Source: Treponema sp. (GTDB lineage Bacteria; Spirochaetota; Spirochaetia; Treponematales; Breznakiellaceae). Taken from it: DNA of 64,000 nt. How positions within the stretch are numbered: position 1 is the stretch's first letter; the number at the start of each line of letters is the position of its first letter. The stretch lies in NCBI GenBank assembly GCA_009777335.1, contig WRMC01000006.1, positions 1-64,000 on the forward strand. The letters run 5' to 3'. Positions 27,466 through 34,864 of this stretch are shown in pieces. The position numbers and the translations under genes were made by a program. The notes under the pieces were generated by a model. It was not told where the DNA came from, searched no databases, and saw only the letters and a list, made by a program, of their open reading frames with translations.

Positions 27466-28266
27466 CTAGACCTGGAGTTTCCGCCGGAGCTGTACCGTAT
27501 TGGGCAGGGAGGGGTCCTTCCTCAGGGCCTCCTTAAAGGCCTTGGAAGCTCCCTTAAGGTCGCCGATCTGCACCAGAGTTTCGGCTATGCTCCGTAAAAT
27601 CCGGGCTTCGTAGGGGGAATTAAAACCCAGCCCCAGGAGGGCTTCGAGACATTCCAGGTAGAGGTCCGTATCGAGGGCGGTTTTTAGGCGGAGCCGGACC
27701 AGTTCTTTCAAAAGGCCCTCCACTTCCTCCAGGAAGTGTTTAAAGTAGGGCCTCCGCCGCTCCTCCCTGATCAACTGGACGAGGATCACAAAGCCCTCGT
27801 AGTAGGAGTTTCGCTTAATTAATTCCTCTGCCAAAAGGAAGCTGCAGTCCATCCAGTCTTCCCTGTCCAGGTATCGTTCCATGGGGAAGTCCAGTCCCCC
27901 CTGTTCCTGCCAAATCTCAAGGGCCGTATCTTCCTGTAAATGGAGGAGCTCAAAAAATATGAGCTTTGACTGGCTTTCGGGGTCTTCTTTTCGCTCTTTC
28001 AGGAAGGTCCGGTAATCGAAACGGTACTTGGAGGTAAACCGGCTATAGGCCTTGTCATATTCAAAGCGCCGCTCCCTGTCAGAGAGGGTTTCGTAGGCCG
28101 CCAAGAGGGTACGCATCTTATCTGCCCCGGTTTCGCCGGCTATATCCGGATGAAGCCGTTTTGCCTGTTCCCTAAAGGCCCTTTTTATGTCCTGGGCAGA
28201 GGCATTCTGCCTTATATCGAGGAGTTCATAATAGTTGGTCATGGGGTTTTGGGCGTTTTGGCTCAT
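27466..28266 (-). CDS. J-domain protein with helical C-terminal repeats
   Basis: The 266-residue protein has an N-terminal J domain (about 10-75) with HPD at 39-41, which stimulates Hsp70 (DnaK) ATPase. The remaining ~190 residues are helical and end in a TPR-like segment (LRSIAETLVQIGDLKGASKAFKEALRKDPSLPN). It lacks the Gly/Phe and zinc-finger regions of DnaJ, so it is a specialised co-chaperone whose client is unknown. Its start overlaps the upstream gene's stop by ATGA. Confidence 0.85.
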   Translation of the reverse strand: MSQNAQNPMTNYYELLDIRQNASAQDIKRAFREQAKRLHPDIAGETGADKMRTLLAAYETLSDRERRFEYDKAYSRFTSKYRFDYRTFLKERKEDPESQSKLIFFELLHLQEDTALEIWQEQGGLDFPMERYLDREDWMDCSFLLAEELIKRNSYYEGFVILVQLIREERRRPYFKHFLEEVEGLLKELVRLRLKTALDTDLYLECLEALLGLGFNSPYEARILRSIAETLVQIGDLKGASKAFKEALRKDPSLPNTVQLRRKLQV

Positions 28267-28673
28267 GGGGTGATCCGTTTACCCATGGCCTCTGCCTGGG
28301 CCGTGTTTAGGAGTATATCGCTCCAGTTTATCCTCATCCCCTCCTTTTCCATGGCCTTCATGAGGTTGGCCAGGGAACGTTGAGTAAAGAGGGGGCCGGT
28401 TTTTTTGATAAAGGCCGCCCCCCGTTTTCCCACCAGCCCCGGTCCCGAGGTGAGTACTTTTGGCAGGGAGAGGGGCATTTTACCCCCCCAGCCCTTGATA
28501 GCTTCGGCGCAGACGATGACATATTCAAAACTGGGGAGCCGAAACCCGTCCTGGGTCCAGGCATCGATGATTTCTACCCTATGTCCCATGGATTCCACAC
28601 CCTTTACCAGGGCTTTTACGTACTCGGGAACCTCCATACGGCGGTGGGGGACACTGACGACAGCCACTCTCAT
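28263..28673 (-). CDS. Flavodoxin-like small protein
   Basis: The 136-residue protein starts with a Rossmann/flavodoxin-like strand-helix (MRVAVVSVPHRRMEVPEYVKALVKGVESMGHRVEIIDAW), continues with YVIVCAEAIKGWGGKMP, and has AAFIKKTGPL in the place of the later flavodoxin strands. The phosphate-binding loop is not a canonical T/S-rich FMN loop, so FMN binding is uncertain. It is first in an operon with the J-domain gene (4-nt overlap) and map. A good promoter (TTGCGG-17-TATAAT, 28732-28704) lies just upstream. Confidence 0.6.
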   Translation of the reverse strand: MRVAVVSVPHRRMEVPEYVKALVKGVESMGHRVEIIDAWTQDGFRLPSFEYVIVCAEAIKGWGGKMPLSLPKVLTSGPGLVGKRGAAFIKKTGPLFTQRSLANLMKAMEKEGMRINWSDILLNTAQAEAMGKRITP

Positions 28674-28703
28674 AATAAAATCCTTTTTTTCATCGTGCCC
28701 AGA

Positions 28704-28751
28704 ATTATATCATGAATTTTTGCCATCCGCAAGTAAAACCTATAGTATAAT
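28704..28751. promoter_or_regulatory. Divergent promoter pair
   Basis: Minus strand: TTGCGG (28732-28727), 17-nt spacer, TATAAT (28709-28704) with an upstream TG (extended -10), serving the flavodoxin-like/J-domain/map operon. Plus strand: a perfect TATAAT (28746-28751) with only a weak TTGCCA at 20-nt spacing, ending 5 nt before the AMMECR1 ATG. The two promoters share an 83-bp gap. Confidence 0.6.
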
Positions 28752-28756
28752 GGGGT

Positions 28757-29320
28757 ATGGAATTGATAATCACGCCGGAGGAAAAACACTACCTCCTGGA
28801 AAACGCCAGGGAGACCATTGCTGCAGGGCTCGAAGCAAGGGAAGGCACATATGGGCCCCTGCCCCAGGGGAGGGCCCTGGAAGCCCCCTGCGGAGCCTTC
28901 GTAAGCCTTTATAGCAGGACGGGCGGGGAGGAAAAGCAGCTCCGGGGCTGTATAGGGACCCTGGCCAGTACTAAAGCTCTCCTCTCGACGGTCCGGCTCA
29001 TGGCCTATGAGGCCGCTTTTAGGGATCCCCGCTTTCCTCCCCTGACAAAGGAGGAATTTCCTGGTCTCATGCTCGAAATATCTGTCCTTTCTCCCATGAG
29101 CCCCTGTGGGGACCCCCGGCATATTATAGTGGGGGTCCATGGGCTCTATCTGGTCTCCCGCTCCCGTTCCGGGGTCCTTTTACCCCAGGTGCCGGTAGAA
29201 CAAGGCTGGGATCTGGAGGAATACCTGCATTATATATGCCTTAAGGCGGGGCTCCCCCAGGGGGCCTATGCTGACCCGGAGGCGAAACTCTATACCTTTA
29301 CCGCCGAGGTCTTTGCTTAA
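28757..29320 (+). CDS. AMMECR1 family protein (AmrA type)
   Basis: The 187-residue AMMECR1-domain protein carries the hallmark LRGCIGTL motif near residue 60, followed by AFRDPRFPPLTKEEFPGLMLEISVLSPM and GVLLPQVPVEQGWDLEEYLHYICLKAGLP. It corresponds to protein A of the AmmeMemoRadiSam system, but neither the Memo nor the radical SAM partner is in this window. Biochemical role is unknown. The -10 TATAAT ends 5 nt before the ATG and no normal ribosome site is present, so its mRNA may be leaderless. It overlaps the convergent queD gene by 4 bases. Confidence 0.88.
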   Translation: MELIITPEEKHYLLENARETIAAGLEAREGTYGPLPQGRALEAPCGAFVSLYSRTGGEEKQLRGCIGTLASTKALLSTVRLMAYEAAFRDPRFPPLTKEEFPGLMLEISVLSPMSPCGDPRHIIVGVHGLYLVSRSRSGVLLPQVPVEQGWDLEEYLHYICLKAGLPQGAYADPEAKLYTFTAEVFA

Positions 29321-29697
29321 TTCGGTTCGGTATAGCGGGCCATGCTTTTCTGGTTTTCAAAAACATCTACCCCCTCGATGAGGGTGCTTTCCAGACCCAG
29401 GGAAGCAAATTGATCTTTTATTCCCCCATAGATGTAGGCGGCGATCCTTTCGGCGCTGGGGTTATTGTCAAATATGGGGATGTCGTTCAAATTTTTATGG
29501 TCCAGGGTCTCCAGGACCTTGTCCAGGGCCCTTCGGAGGAGGGAAAAATCCAGGAGCATCCCGGATTGATCCAGATCGGTTCCCCTAATCCAGAGGCGGA
29601 CCCGGTAATTATGGCCATGGAGGTTTTCGCACTTACCCTGGTAGCTGCTTAAAAAATGGGCCGCCGAAAATTCTGACTCTACCCGAAGCTGGTACAT
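29317..29697 (-). CDS. queD: 6-carboxy-tetrahydropterin synthase QueD
   Basis: The 126-residue enzyme converts dihydroneopterin triphosphate to 6-carboxy-tetrahydropterin on the path to queuosine and other 7-deazaguanines. Zinc ligands His14, His27 and His29 (FSAAHF, NLHGHNY) and catalytic Cys23 are present, with LDHKNLND and PSAERIA typical of the PTPS family. queC, queE and folE are not in the window. It lies just downstream of the ParB-domain gene (14 bases between) and may be cotranscribed with PBP1A. Confidence 0.93.
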   Translation of the reverse strand: MYQLRVESEFSAAHFLSSYQGKCENLHGHNYRVRLWIRGTDLDQSGMLLDFSLLRRALDKVLETLDHKNLNDIPIFDNNPSAERIAAYIYGGIKDQFASLGLESTLIEGVDVFENQKSMARYTEPN

Positions 29698-29711
29698 GGA
29701 AGGACCTGGGC

Positions 29712-30104
29712 CTATTCTTTGATCCTAAAGAGCCAGGTAAAGAATCGTTTTATTCCCATGATAATACGCCGGAAAAATGAGGGGTTCCTAAGGCGTTCTA
29801 TTTTTTGGGCCGCATCATCTGCCTCGTCGGCGGTAAAGTCCCGGCGCTGGAGGTTTTCTTCCAGCTCGTATTCCAGCCTGGTAAGTTCATCGGGGACCTC
29901 CGCCACAATGACATTTATATTGGTCCAGCCCAGGGCCTTGGCGGCCTCCAGACGTCTGCCCCCGGCGATGAGGACATTGTGTTTAGAGACCACTATGGGG
30001 CTAATCTGCCCAAAGCGCCGCATGCTGTCTGCCAGGGCGGCGATGTCCCCCATCTCTTTGCGGATCCGCTTTTTTACTTTTATGTCTTCAATGGCTAACT
30101 GCAT
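29712..30104 (-). CDS. ParB N-terminal-domain protein with amphipathic tail
   Basis: The 130-residue protein contains essentially only the ParB/Srx-fold N-terminal domain: IRKEMGDIAALADSMRRFGQISPIVV, the box LIAGGRRLEAAKALGW (GGRR in place of GERR), and ELEENLQRRDFTADEADDA. The helix-turn-helix and dimerisation domains of true ParB are missing. Instead it ends in FFRRIIMGIKRFFTWLFRIKE, a strongly amphipathic, basic/aromatic helix that may bind the membrane. A GAGGT site precedes the ATG. It follows PBP1A by 7 bases, so a wall-linked role is possible. Confidence 0.75.
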   Translation of the reverse strand: MQLAIEDIKVKKRIRKEMGDIAALADSMRRFGQISPIVVSKHNVLIAGGRRLEAAKALGWTNINVIVAEVPDELTRLEYELEENLQRRDFTADEADDAAQKIERLRNPSFFRRIIMGIKRFFTWLFRIKE

Positions 30105-30111
30105 AGATACC

Positions 30112-32829
30112 TCAGTCTAAAAAGGGATTAAATTGAGGGGGCGGGAGCTGATCCTCCGGGCTGTCCTGTACATCCAGAGGGGGAAGAACCGGTTCACTGA
30201 TCTGAGGCGGGAGGTTAAGGACCGGCCCCTCATCTAAAAGGTAGTTAAACCCCGGCTGGGGAAGAAGACTCTGGGCCCCCGCCCTGGGAGCTGGAGCGCT
30301 TTGGGTCCGGGATGCCGGGGGACTCTGGTAAGGGATATCATAGAGCAGGGTTTCGTCCCGGATGACGGGCATATTAAGACCCTGCAAAAAGTCCCTCGAG
30401 TCAATAAAGAGGGAATCCAGCTCTATGTTACGGATGGTAGTCTGCCGGGCCTGGTTGTTTCCATGGTAATCGCAGGAACGGACAGGCTGGGTTCCCTCCA
30501 GAAAGGTGAGGGTGACCGAACCCTGGTTGCAGGAGCTCGACATAAGGAGCCCCGAAACAGCACAGACCGTGGCGTCCACCAGGCCCGAAGTGGGCCGCAC
30601 AAAATCCCTAAAGGGCAGTCCCATATGGATCTCCCTCATGTAGTCGGCCCAGATGGGGCCCGCCAGGGTAGAGCCCGTGAGGGTGAGCCCCAGGGAGTTC
30701 CCGGGCCTATCAAAGCCGAACCATACCGCAGTGGTGTAGTAGGGTGAATAGCCCACGGTCCAGGCATCGGCCCAGTTCTGGGTGGTCCCCGTTTTTCCTG
30801 CCATGGGCATGCGGAAGTTCCGGCCATTTTCGTCCCTAAAGGTAAACTTGGCCCCCCAGCCCGAGGGGTTATAGAGGGTACCATGGCCCATGGGCCCCAG
30901 TTCCAGGGTGCGCCTTAAAATGCTGGTCATGACAAAGGCGTTCTGGGGGCTGATAAGCTGAAGCTCATTTCCCTGGCGGCGCTGCTCCAGCCTCAGTTCC
31001 CGCTCATTGTCGATGATTACCCTGCCGTTCCTGTCCTCCAGGGACCGGATGGCAATGGGGGTGACCTCCCGGCCCTGGTTGGCGAAGACCGCAAAGGCCT
31101 GGGCCATCCTCAAGGGGGAGGTGGAGGTAATTCCTAGACCCAGGGGGTAGACCCTGGGAAAGCGCCGCCGTATGTCATCGGGGTTAGAGTAGCCCAAGAG
31201 GACCGATGCCCGGTCTATGGCGGCATCAAAACCTACCCCGTCGAGGACCCTGATGGAGGCCACGTTCATGGACTGGGCCATGGCGTCATAGAGGAGCACC
31301 GAGCCGTGCCAGAGGCCCATAAAGTTTAGGGGGATATAGGGGGTGCCGTCTTCGTTGTGGAAGACGATGGGGAGATCGCTGATTTGGGTGGCGGCGGTGA
31401 ACTGCCGGCTGTCTATGGCGGCCGAATAATAGAGGGGTTTAAAGGCCGATCCTGGCTGGAGGTTCCCCTGGGTGGCCCTGATAAACTGGTTGGATTCATC
31501 AAAGCGGGAGCCCCCAACGATGGCGGTGATATAACCCGTATCGTTTTCTATGGAGATGAGGGTCCCTTCGACGATGTTCCGCTCAGACGTGGTCCTTAGT
31601 TCCGCAAAACCCTGGATGGTAATGGGTTTTAGATCCGATAAGCCAAAGACCAGGGCAGCCATATCTACCACCGGGTTTAAGACCCGGGTATACCGGGACA
31701 GGGCCCGCTGCTGATCCTGGGCATCCGAAGCGGAATGGATCTGATCCAGATCAAAGGCCAGGGAGAGGAGGTCGACAATGGGAAGCCAGGTTCGCTCAGC
31801 TTCCACCAGACGGGTGCTGGTGGTTCGCAGATACTCCACGTTGGCCCTGTTGATGCCCTCCTGCATGAGCAGATCTGCAGCTTCCTGGTGACGCATGTTT
31901 AGGGTGGTGTGGACCGTAAATCCGTCCCTATAGTAATCCATGGTGCCGTACATCATGTCGTCCAGCTCCCGGCGGACATACTCACTGAACCAGGGGGCCA
32001 GGTCGGGGCGGTCGAAGTAGGCGGCTATGGAGGCCCGGGTAAAGTCATAGTTGTCCCAGTACTCGTTAAACGAAAGCTCCGCCTCTTCGGGGGTGGTGTA
32101 GCCCGCCTCTATCATCCTGTCCAAGACTATCCTCTGGCGGGTCATGGCCACATTGGGATTGTTAAGGGGGTTATACCGGGAGGGGCTGGAAAACAGAATG
32201 ACCAGCAGGGCCGATTCGGCCAGGCTTATATCGGTGACGCCCTTCCCAAAGAAGTACTGACTGGCCGCTTCCACCCCAAAGACCCCGGGGCCGGTATTTA
32301 TCTGGTTTAGGTAGAGTTCGAGGATTTCGTTTTTGGTAAAACGCCGTTCCATTTGAAAGGCCCACCAGAGCTCTTCTGCCTTGCGGCGCATGGTAAGTTC
32401 TCTTCTGTCGGTGTAGAGGGTCCCCGCAATCTGCTGGGTGATGGTAGACCCCCCACCCAGGTTTTGACCGCTAAGCTGGCCCCAGACCGCCCGGGCTATA
32501 CCGCGGACGCTGAAACCCTTGTGGGTAAAAAAATCCGGATCTTCCCGGACCAGGACGGCATGGATCAAATGCCGGGGCAGGTCGTTTAAAGAAACCAGGG
32601 CCCGCTTTTCATCGGCGGAAAATTCGGTGATAAGGATGCCGTTGACATCCAGGATGCGGGTGGGTAGGGCCGGGGCAAAGTCAAAAAAGTTTTCCTGGTT
32701 ACGGATATTGGCAGTTTCTGCCATGGAAAGCCCCAGGCCGGCCCCTATGATAAGGGCCAGGATCACCATCATGACAGCCATGAGACGGATAAAAATTCCG
32801 AGTACTATGGAAGAAGACCAGGAACTCAT
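30112..32829 (-). CDS. Penicillin-binding protein 1A
   Basis: The ~905-residue bifunctional peptidoglycan synthase has a membrane anchor (about 8-35). The glycosyltransferase GT51 domain shows REDPDFFTHKGFS with the catalytic Glu, GGGSTITQQ, and RRFTKNEILELYLNQINTG. The transpeptidase domain shows SxxK in GSAFKPLYY, a SxN-type AQSMN, and KTGT in AGKTGTTQNW. The C-terminus is Pro-rich. The ATG at 32829 is chosen because a TTGACA-17-TATCCT promoter ends 6 nt before it; a TTG at 32889 would lie inside the terminator of an upstream RNA. Confidence 0.94.
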   Translation of the reverse strand: MSSWSSSIVLGIFIRLMAVMMVILALIIGAGLGLSMAETANIRNQENFFDFAPALPTRILDVNGILITEFSADEKRALVSLNDLPRHLIHAVLVREDPDFFTHKGFSVRGIARAVWGQLSGQNLGGGSTITQQIAGTLYTDRRELTMRRKAEELWWAFQMERRFTKNEILELYLNQINTGPGVFGVEAASQYFFGKGVTDISLAESALLVILFSSPSRYNPLNNPNVAMTRQRIVLDRMIEAGYTTPEEAELSFNEYWDNYDFTRASIAAYFDRPDLAPWFSEYVRRELDDMMYGTMDYYRDGFTVHTTLNMRHQEAADLLMQEGINRANVEYLRTTSTRLVEAERTWLPIVDLLSLAFDLDQIHSASDAQDQQRALSRYTRVLNPVVDMAALVFGLSDLKPITIQGFAELRTTSERNIVEGTLISIENDTGYITAIVGGSRFDESNQFIRATQGNLQPGSAFKPLYYSAAIDSRQFTAATQISDLPIVFHNEDGTPYIPLNFMGLWHGSVLLYDAMAQSMNVASIRVLDGVGFDAAIDRASVLLGYSNPDDIRRRFPRVYPLGLGITSTSPLRMAQAFAVFANQGREVTPIAIRSLEDRNGRVIIDNERELRLEQRRQGNELQLISPQNAFVMTSILRRTLELGPMGHGTLYNPSGWGAKFTFRDENGRNFRMPMAGKTGTTQNWADAWTVGYSPYYTTAVWFGFDRPGNSLGLTLTGSTLAGPIWADYMREIHMGLPFRDFVRPTSGLVDATVCAVSGLLMSSSCNQGSVTLTFLEGTQPVRSCDYHGNNQARQTTIRNIELDSLFIDSRDFLQGLNMPVIRDETLLYDIPYQSPPASRTQSAPAPRAGAQSLLPQPGFNYLLDEGPVLNLPPQISEPVLPPLDVQDSPEDQLPPPQFNPFLD

Positions 32830-32835
32830 AAAAAT

Positions 32836-32864
32836 AGGATAAATCGCCCCTTTGTTAATGTCAA
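32836..32864 (-). promoter_or_regulatory. PBP1A promoter, 6 nt before the start codon
   Basis: Perfect TTGACA (32864-32859), 17-nt spacer and TATCCT (32841-32836), then six bases and the ATG at 32829. Transcription should start at or next to the A of the ATG, predicting a leaderless mRNA. Confidence 0.65.
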
Positions 32865-32872
32865 GGTATATT

Positions 32873-32999
32873 AAAAAAGCCTGTTGCAAACCGTGGTCTA
32901 CAACAGGCCCTGCCCTTGAGGCATATCGAACGCATAGTGATTTGGGAGGGGAACTACACGCCCGACATTATATGTATCGGTAAGGAAATGGAGATCCTT
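32873..32999 (-). ncRNA. Candidate small RNA upstream of PBP1A
   Basis: A ~125-nt transcript is bounded by a promoter (33034-33006) and an intrinsic terminator, with no open reading frame. The terminator is an 8-bp perfect stem GCCTGTTG/CAACAGGC (32879-32886 with 32901-32908) followed by TTTTTT (32878-32873). A 5' hairpin AAGGA/TCCTT begins the RNA, and a C-rich, apparently unpaired stretch (UUCCCCUCCC, about 32957-32948) lies mid-way. I looked for 6S, SRP, tmRNA and known riboswitch features and did not find them. The PBP1A promoter lies downstream of the terminator, so this appears to be its own unit rather than a leader. Confidence 0.45.
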
Positions 33000-33005
33000 T
33001 ACTAT

Positions 33006-33034
33006 ATATTACACAGATCCCGGAAAATTGTCAC
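33006..33034 (-). promoter_or_regulatory. Promoter of the candidate small RNA
   Basis: GTGACA (33034-33029), 17-nt spacer, TAATAT (33011-33006) on the minus strand, 43 bases beyond the stop of the M23 peptidase gene. No coding sequence begins downstream before the terminator at 32873-32908. Confidence 0.5.
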
Positions 33035-33076
33035 CCGCTGCTGTCCTACATCTGGCAATATAATAGATCTTCACCC

Positions 33077-34069
33077 TTAATTATCTCCCTGGAATATACC
33101 CAGGAGTCTGGCGGGATCCCGGCTTTGCCCATCCTGGCGGAGTTCAAAGTGAAGATGGGGCCCCGTAGATTGTCCGGTGGATCCTACCCTTCCTATAAGG
33201 CTACCCGATAGAACCTCCCTTTGCAAGCTTGTTTCTACCGCCGAAAGGTGCCCATAAAGGCTCACCCAATTATTATCATGGGCCAGGATGATATACCGCC
33301 CTAAAATGGGATCGTTCCCTATGTCTATGACGGTCCCCCGCCGGGTCGCATAGACCTCTGTCCCTTCGGGGGCTGCCAGATCGAGGCCCCTATGGATCGT
33401 GGGAGTCCCGGTGACAGGGTTAACCCGGGGGCCGTACATGCTGCTTACCCGGTAATTCCGTAAAGGAAAGCGAAACTCCCGGTTAAAATAGAAGATCCGT
33501 TCGGTGGCAGAAAAATCATCCCCGGGGATAAAAATATACCCCTCGGTGCCGCCCCCCCTGGGGATAGAGACCCGGACCCCCTCGCTGAGGTTCTGGTCTG
33601 TCCGGGAGGATAAGAGGAGCCGTTCCAGATCGGTTTCGGGGGCTTCGGGGATAAAAAGCCCCGGTATCGAAGGGAGCAGCAGGGGCCGGCCGGCGATGAT
33701 GTCATCCCGGTTGGAAAGGCGGTTTAATGAGACGAGGGTGCTATAGGGTATGTTGGTCCTGGCGGCTATGCTCAGGAGATCCTCATGTTCGGCAGGAATA
33801 TAGGAGTAGATTGTTAATTGGGACCCCAGGGCCCTTAGCCCCGGGTAGCCCCGGGGGGAGCTAAAAAGCTGCCGCCGGCCCGCCTCTACATCGGCAATAA
33901 ACTGTCTAAATACCTGATCCCGGGAGTCCAGACGGGGAATGAGGGGTAAAGGGGAGGCCCCTAGGGGAGAAATCCCCGCCAGGGCAGAAAAGGAGAGGAG
34001 GGGAGCTAACATATAAGGCAGGAAGAGCCGGGGCCATAGATTCCGTTTTCTCTTAAACCTGAGGCCCAT
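33077..34069 (-). CDS. LysM-M23 peptidoglycan endopeptidase-like protein
   Basis: The 330-residue exported protein has a basic N-terminus and signal peptide (about 1-38), a LysM-like module (about 90-140: DLLSIAARTNIPYSTLVSLNRLSN), and a C-terminal M23 peptidase domain. The zinc ligands are visible (HRGLDLA and GPHLHFEL). M23 enzymes cut peptide cross-links in the cell wall; as the ligands are intact it is probably active. The ATG at 34069 follows a G-rich ribosome site. Its neighbours are PBP1A and a small ferredoxin on the same strand. Confidence 0.9.
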   Translation of the reverse strand: MGLRFKRKRNLWPRLFLPYMLAPLLSFSALAGISPLGASPLPLIPRLDSRDQVFRQFIADVEAGRRQLFSSPRGYPGLRALGSQLTIYSYIPAEHEDLLSIAARTNIPYSTLVSLNRLSNRDDIIAGRPLLLPSIPGLFIPEAPETDLERLLLSSRTDQNLSEGVRVSIPRGGGTEGYIFIPGDDFSATERIFYFNREFRFPLRNYRVSSMYGPRVNPVTGTPTIHRGLDLAAPEGTEVYATRRGTVIDIGNDPILGRYIILAHDNNWVSLYGHLSAVETSLQREVLSGSLIGRVGSTGQSTGPHLHFELRQDGQSRDPARLLGIFQGDN

Positions 34070-34107
34070 GAACTATCCCCCCCCTGCCTTATCTTGTTAA
34101 GGGAGTT

Positions 34108-34278
34108 TTAACCCTCTGAAATTGCTTCTACTGGACAGGTGCCCACACAGACCCCGCAGTCCACACATTTGTCCGGATCGATCCAGCGCTTGCCGTCTTT
34201 TTCGGAGATGGCTCCCACGGCACATTCGCCGTCACAGGCAGCACAATTTACACAGGCATCGGAAATTTTATAGGCCAT
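34108..34278 (-). CDS. 2[4Fe-4S] ferredoxin, 56 residues
   Basis: This is a short gene that reads cleanly on the minus strand. The 56-residue product is a clostridial-type ferredoxin with two Cx2Cx2Cx3C clusters: Cys9, 12, 15, 19 and Cys38, 41, 44, 48, each followed by a Pro or Ala turn (CAVGAIS, CPVEAIS). It carries low-potential electrons in the cytoplasm of anaerobes. A GAGGTAAG ribosome site precedes the ATG at 34278. It lies 38 bases upstream of the M23 gene and could be transcribed separately. Confidence 0.93.
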   Translation of the reverse strand: MAYKISDACVNCAACDGECAVGAISEKDGKRWIDPDKCVDCGVCVGTCPVEAISEG

Positions 34279-34364
34279 AGCTTACCTCACTCATTAAAAT
34301 ATGGCTCTACCTTAGCTTATTAACAGAAAATTCGCAAGCTCGCCTTTCCTCTGGATCAGAATTA

Positions 34365-34373
34365 TGCTATACT
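34365..34373 (+). promoter_or_regulatory. Extended -10 element before small membrane protein gene
   Basis: TGCTATACT is an extended -10 (TG-n-TATACT) ending 6 nt before the ATG at 34380, with no normal ribosome site. The same TGCTA-type element occurs at 36260 (TGCTACACT) and on the minus strand at 54132-54140 (TGCTATAGT). Confidence 0.45.
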
Positions 34374-34379
34374 GGACCC

Positions 34380-34841
34380 ATGTTGGTGCTGCTGGCGATT
34401 TTATCCGCAGGGCTCTTGGGTCTTATCATCTACTTTGCCATTTCTTCCAAGTCTTCCCGGCAGTTAAAAATCGCCGCCCTGGTGGCCCTGGGTTTTATCG
34501 CCATTGCCCTGGGGGTATGCGGGGTAATCCTGCTCCTGGGCCCCTCAGAGGACCCCATGGCGGTGCCCTTTCCGGTCCTCCCGGAACCCCAGCAGGCCGA
34601 AACGGCCAGTTCCTTTTCCATAGCCGACATTCTGGTCTTTGTACTCATGATAGGAATCGTAGGTCTCATGGTCTACGCATCCAGGAAGGAGCAGAAAAAA
34701 CAAGCCGTCAGGGTGCAAAGACCCCAAAGACCCCCTCCCCGGACAGAAAGGACCCCTGCGGCTCCCCTGCCCATAGAAGAAGAGGAGTTTGATTCTTTCG
34801 ACCTGGATTTTGAAAACGAAGAAGCATCTAAAGAACCATAA
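34380..34841 (+). CDS. Small membrane protein, unknown function
   Basis: I do not recognise this 153-residue protein. It has three hydrophobic segments (about residues 2-20, 30-53 and 78-98) and an acidic, charged C-terminus (EEEEFDSFDLDFENEE) that should be cytoplasmic. The second loop is Pro-rich. It lies divergently from the ferredoxin gene and 23 bases before an Fe-S aldo/keto reductase, with which it may be cotranscribed. The start is the ATG at 34380, directly after an extended -10 element. Confidence 0.6.
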   Translation: MLVLLAILSAGLLGLIIYFAISSKSSRQLKIAALVALGFIAIALGVCGVILLLGPSEDPMAVPFPVLPEPQQAETASSFSIADILVFVLMIGIVGLMVYASRKEQKKQAVRVQRPQRPPPRTERTPAAPLPIEEEEFDSFDLDFENEEASKEP

Positions 34842-34864
34842 TATTTTTTTTAAGGAGTATAAGG

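Noticed and set aside
32873..32999. Identification of the small RNA as 6S, SRP RNA or a riboswitch
   Set aside because: No SRP tetraloop motif, no 6S central bubble pattern, and the downstream gene has its own promoter past the terminator.
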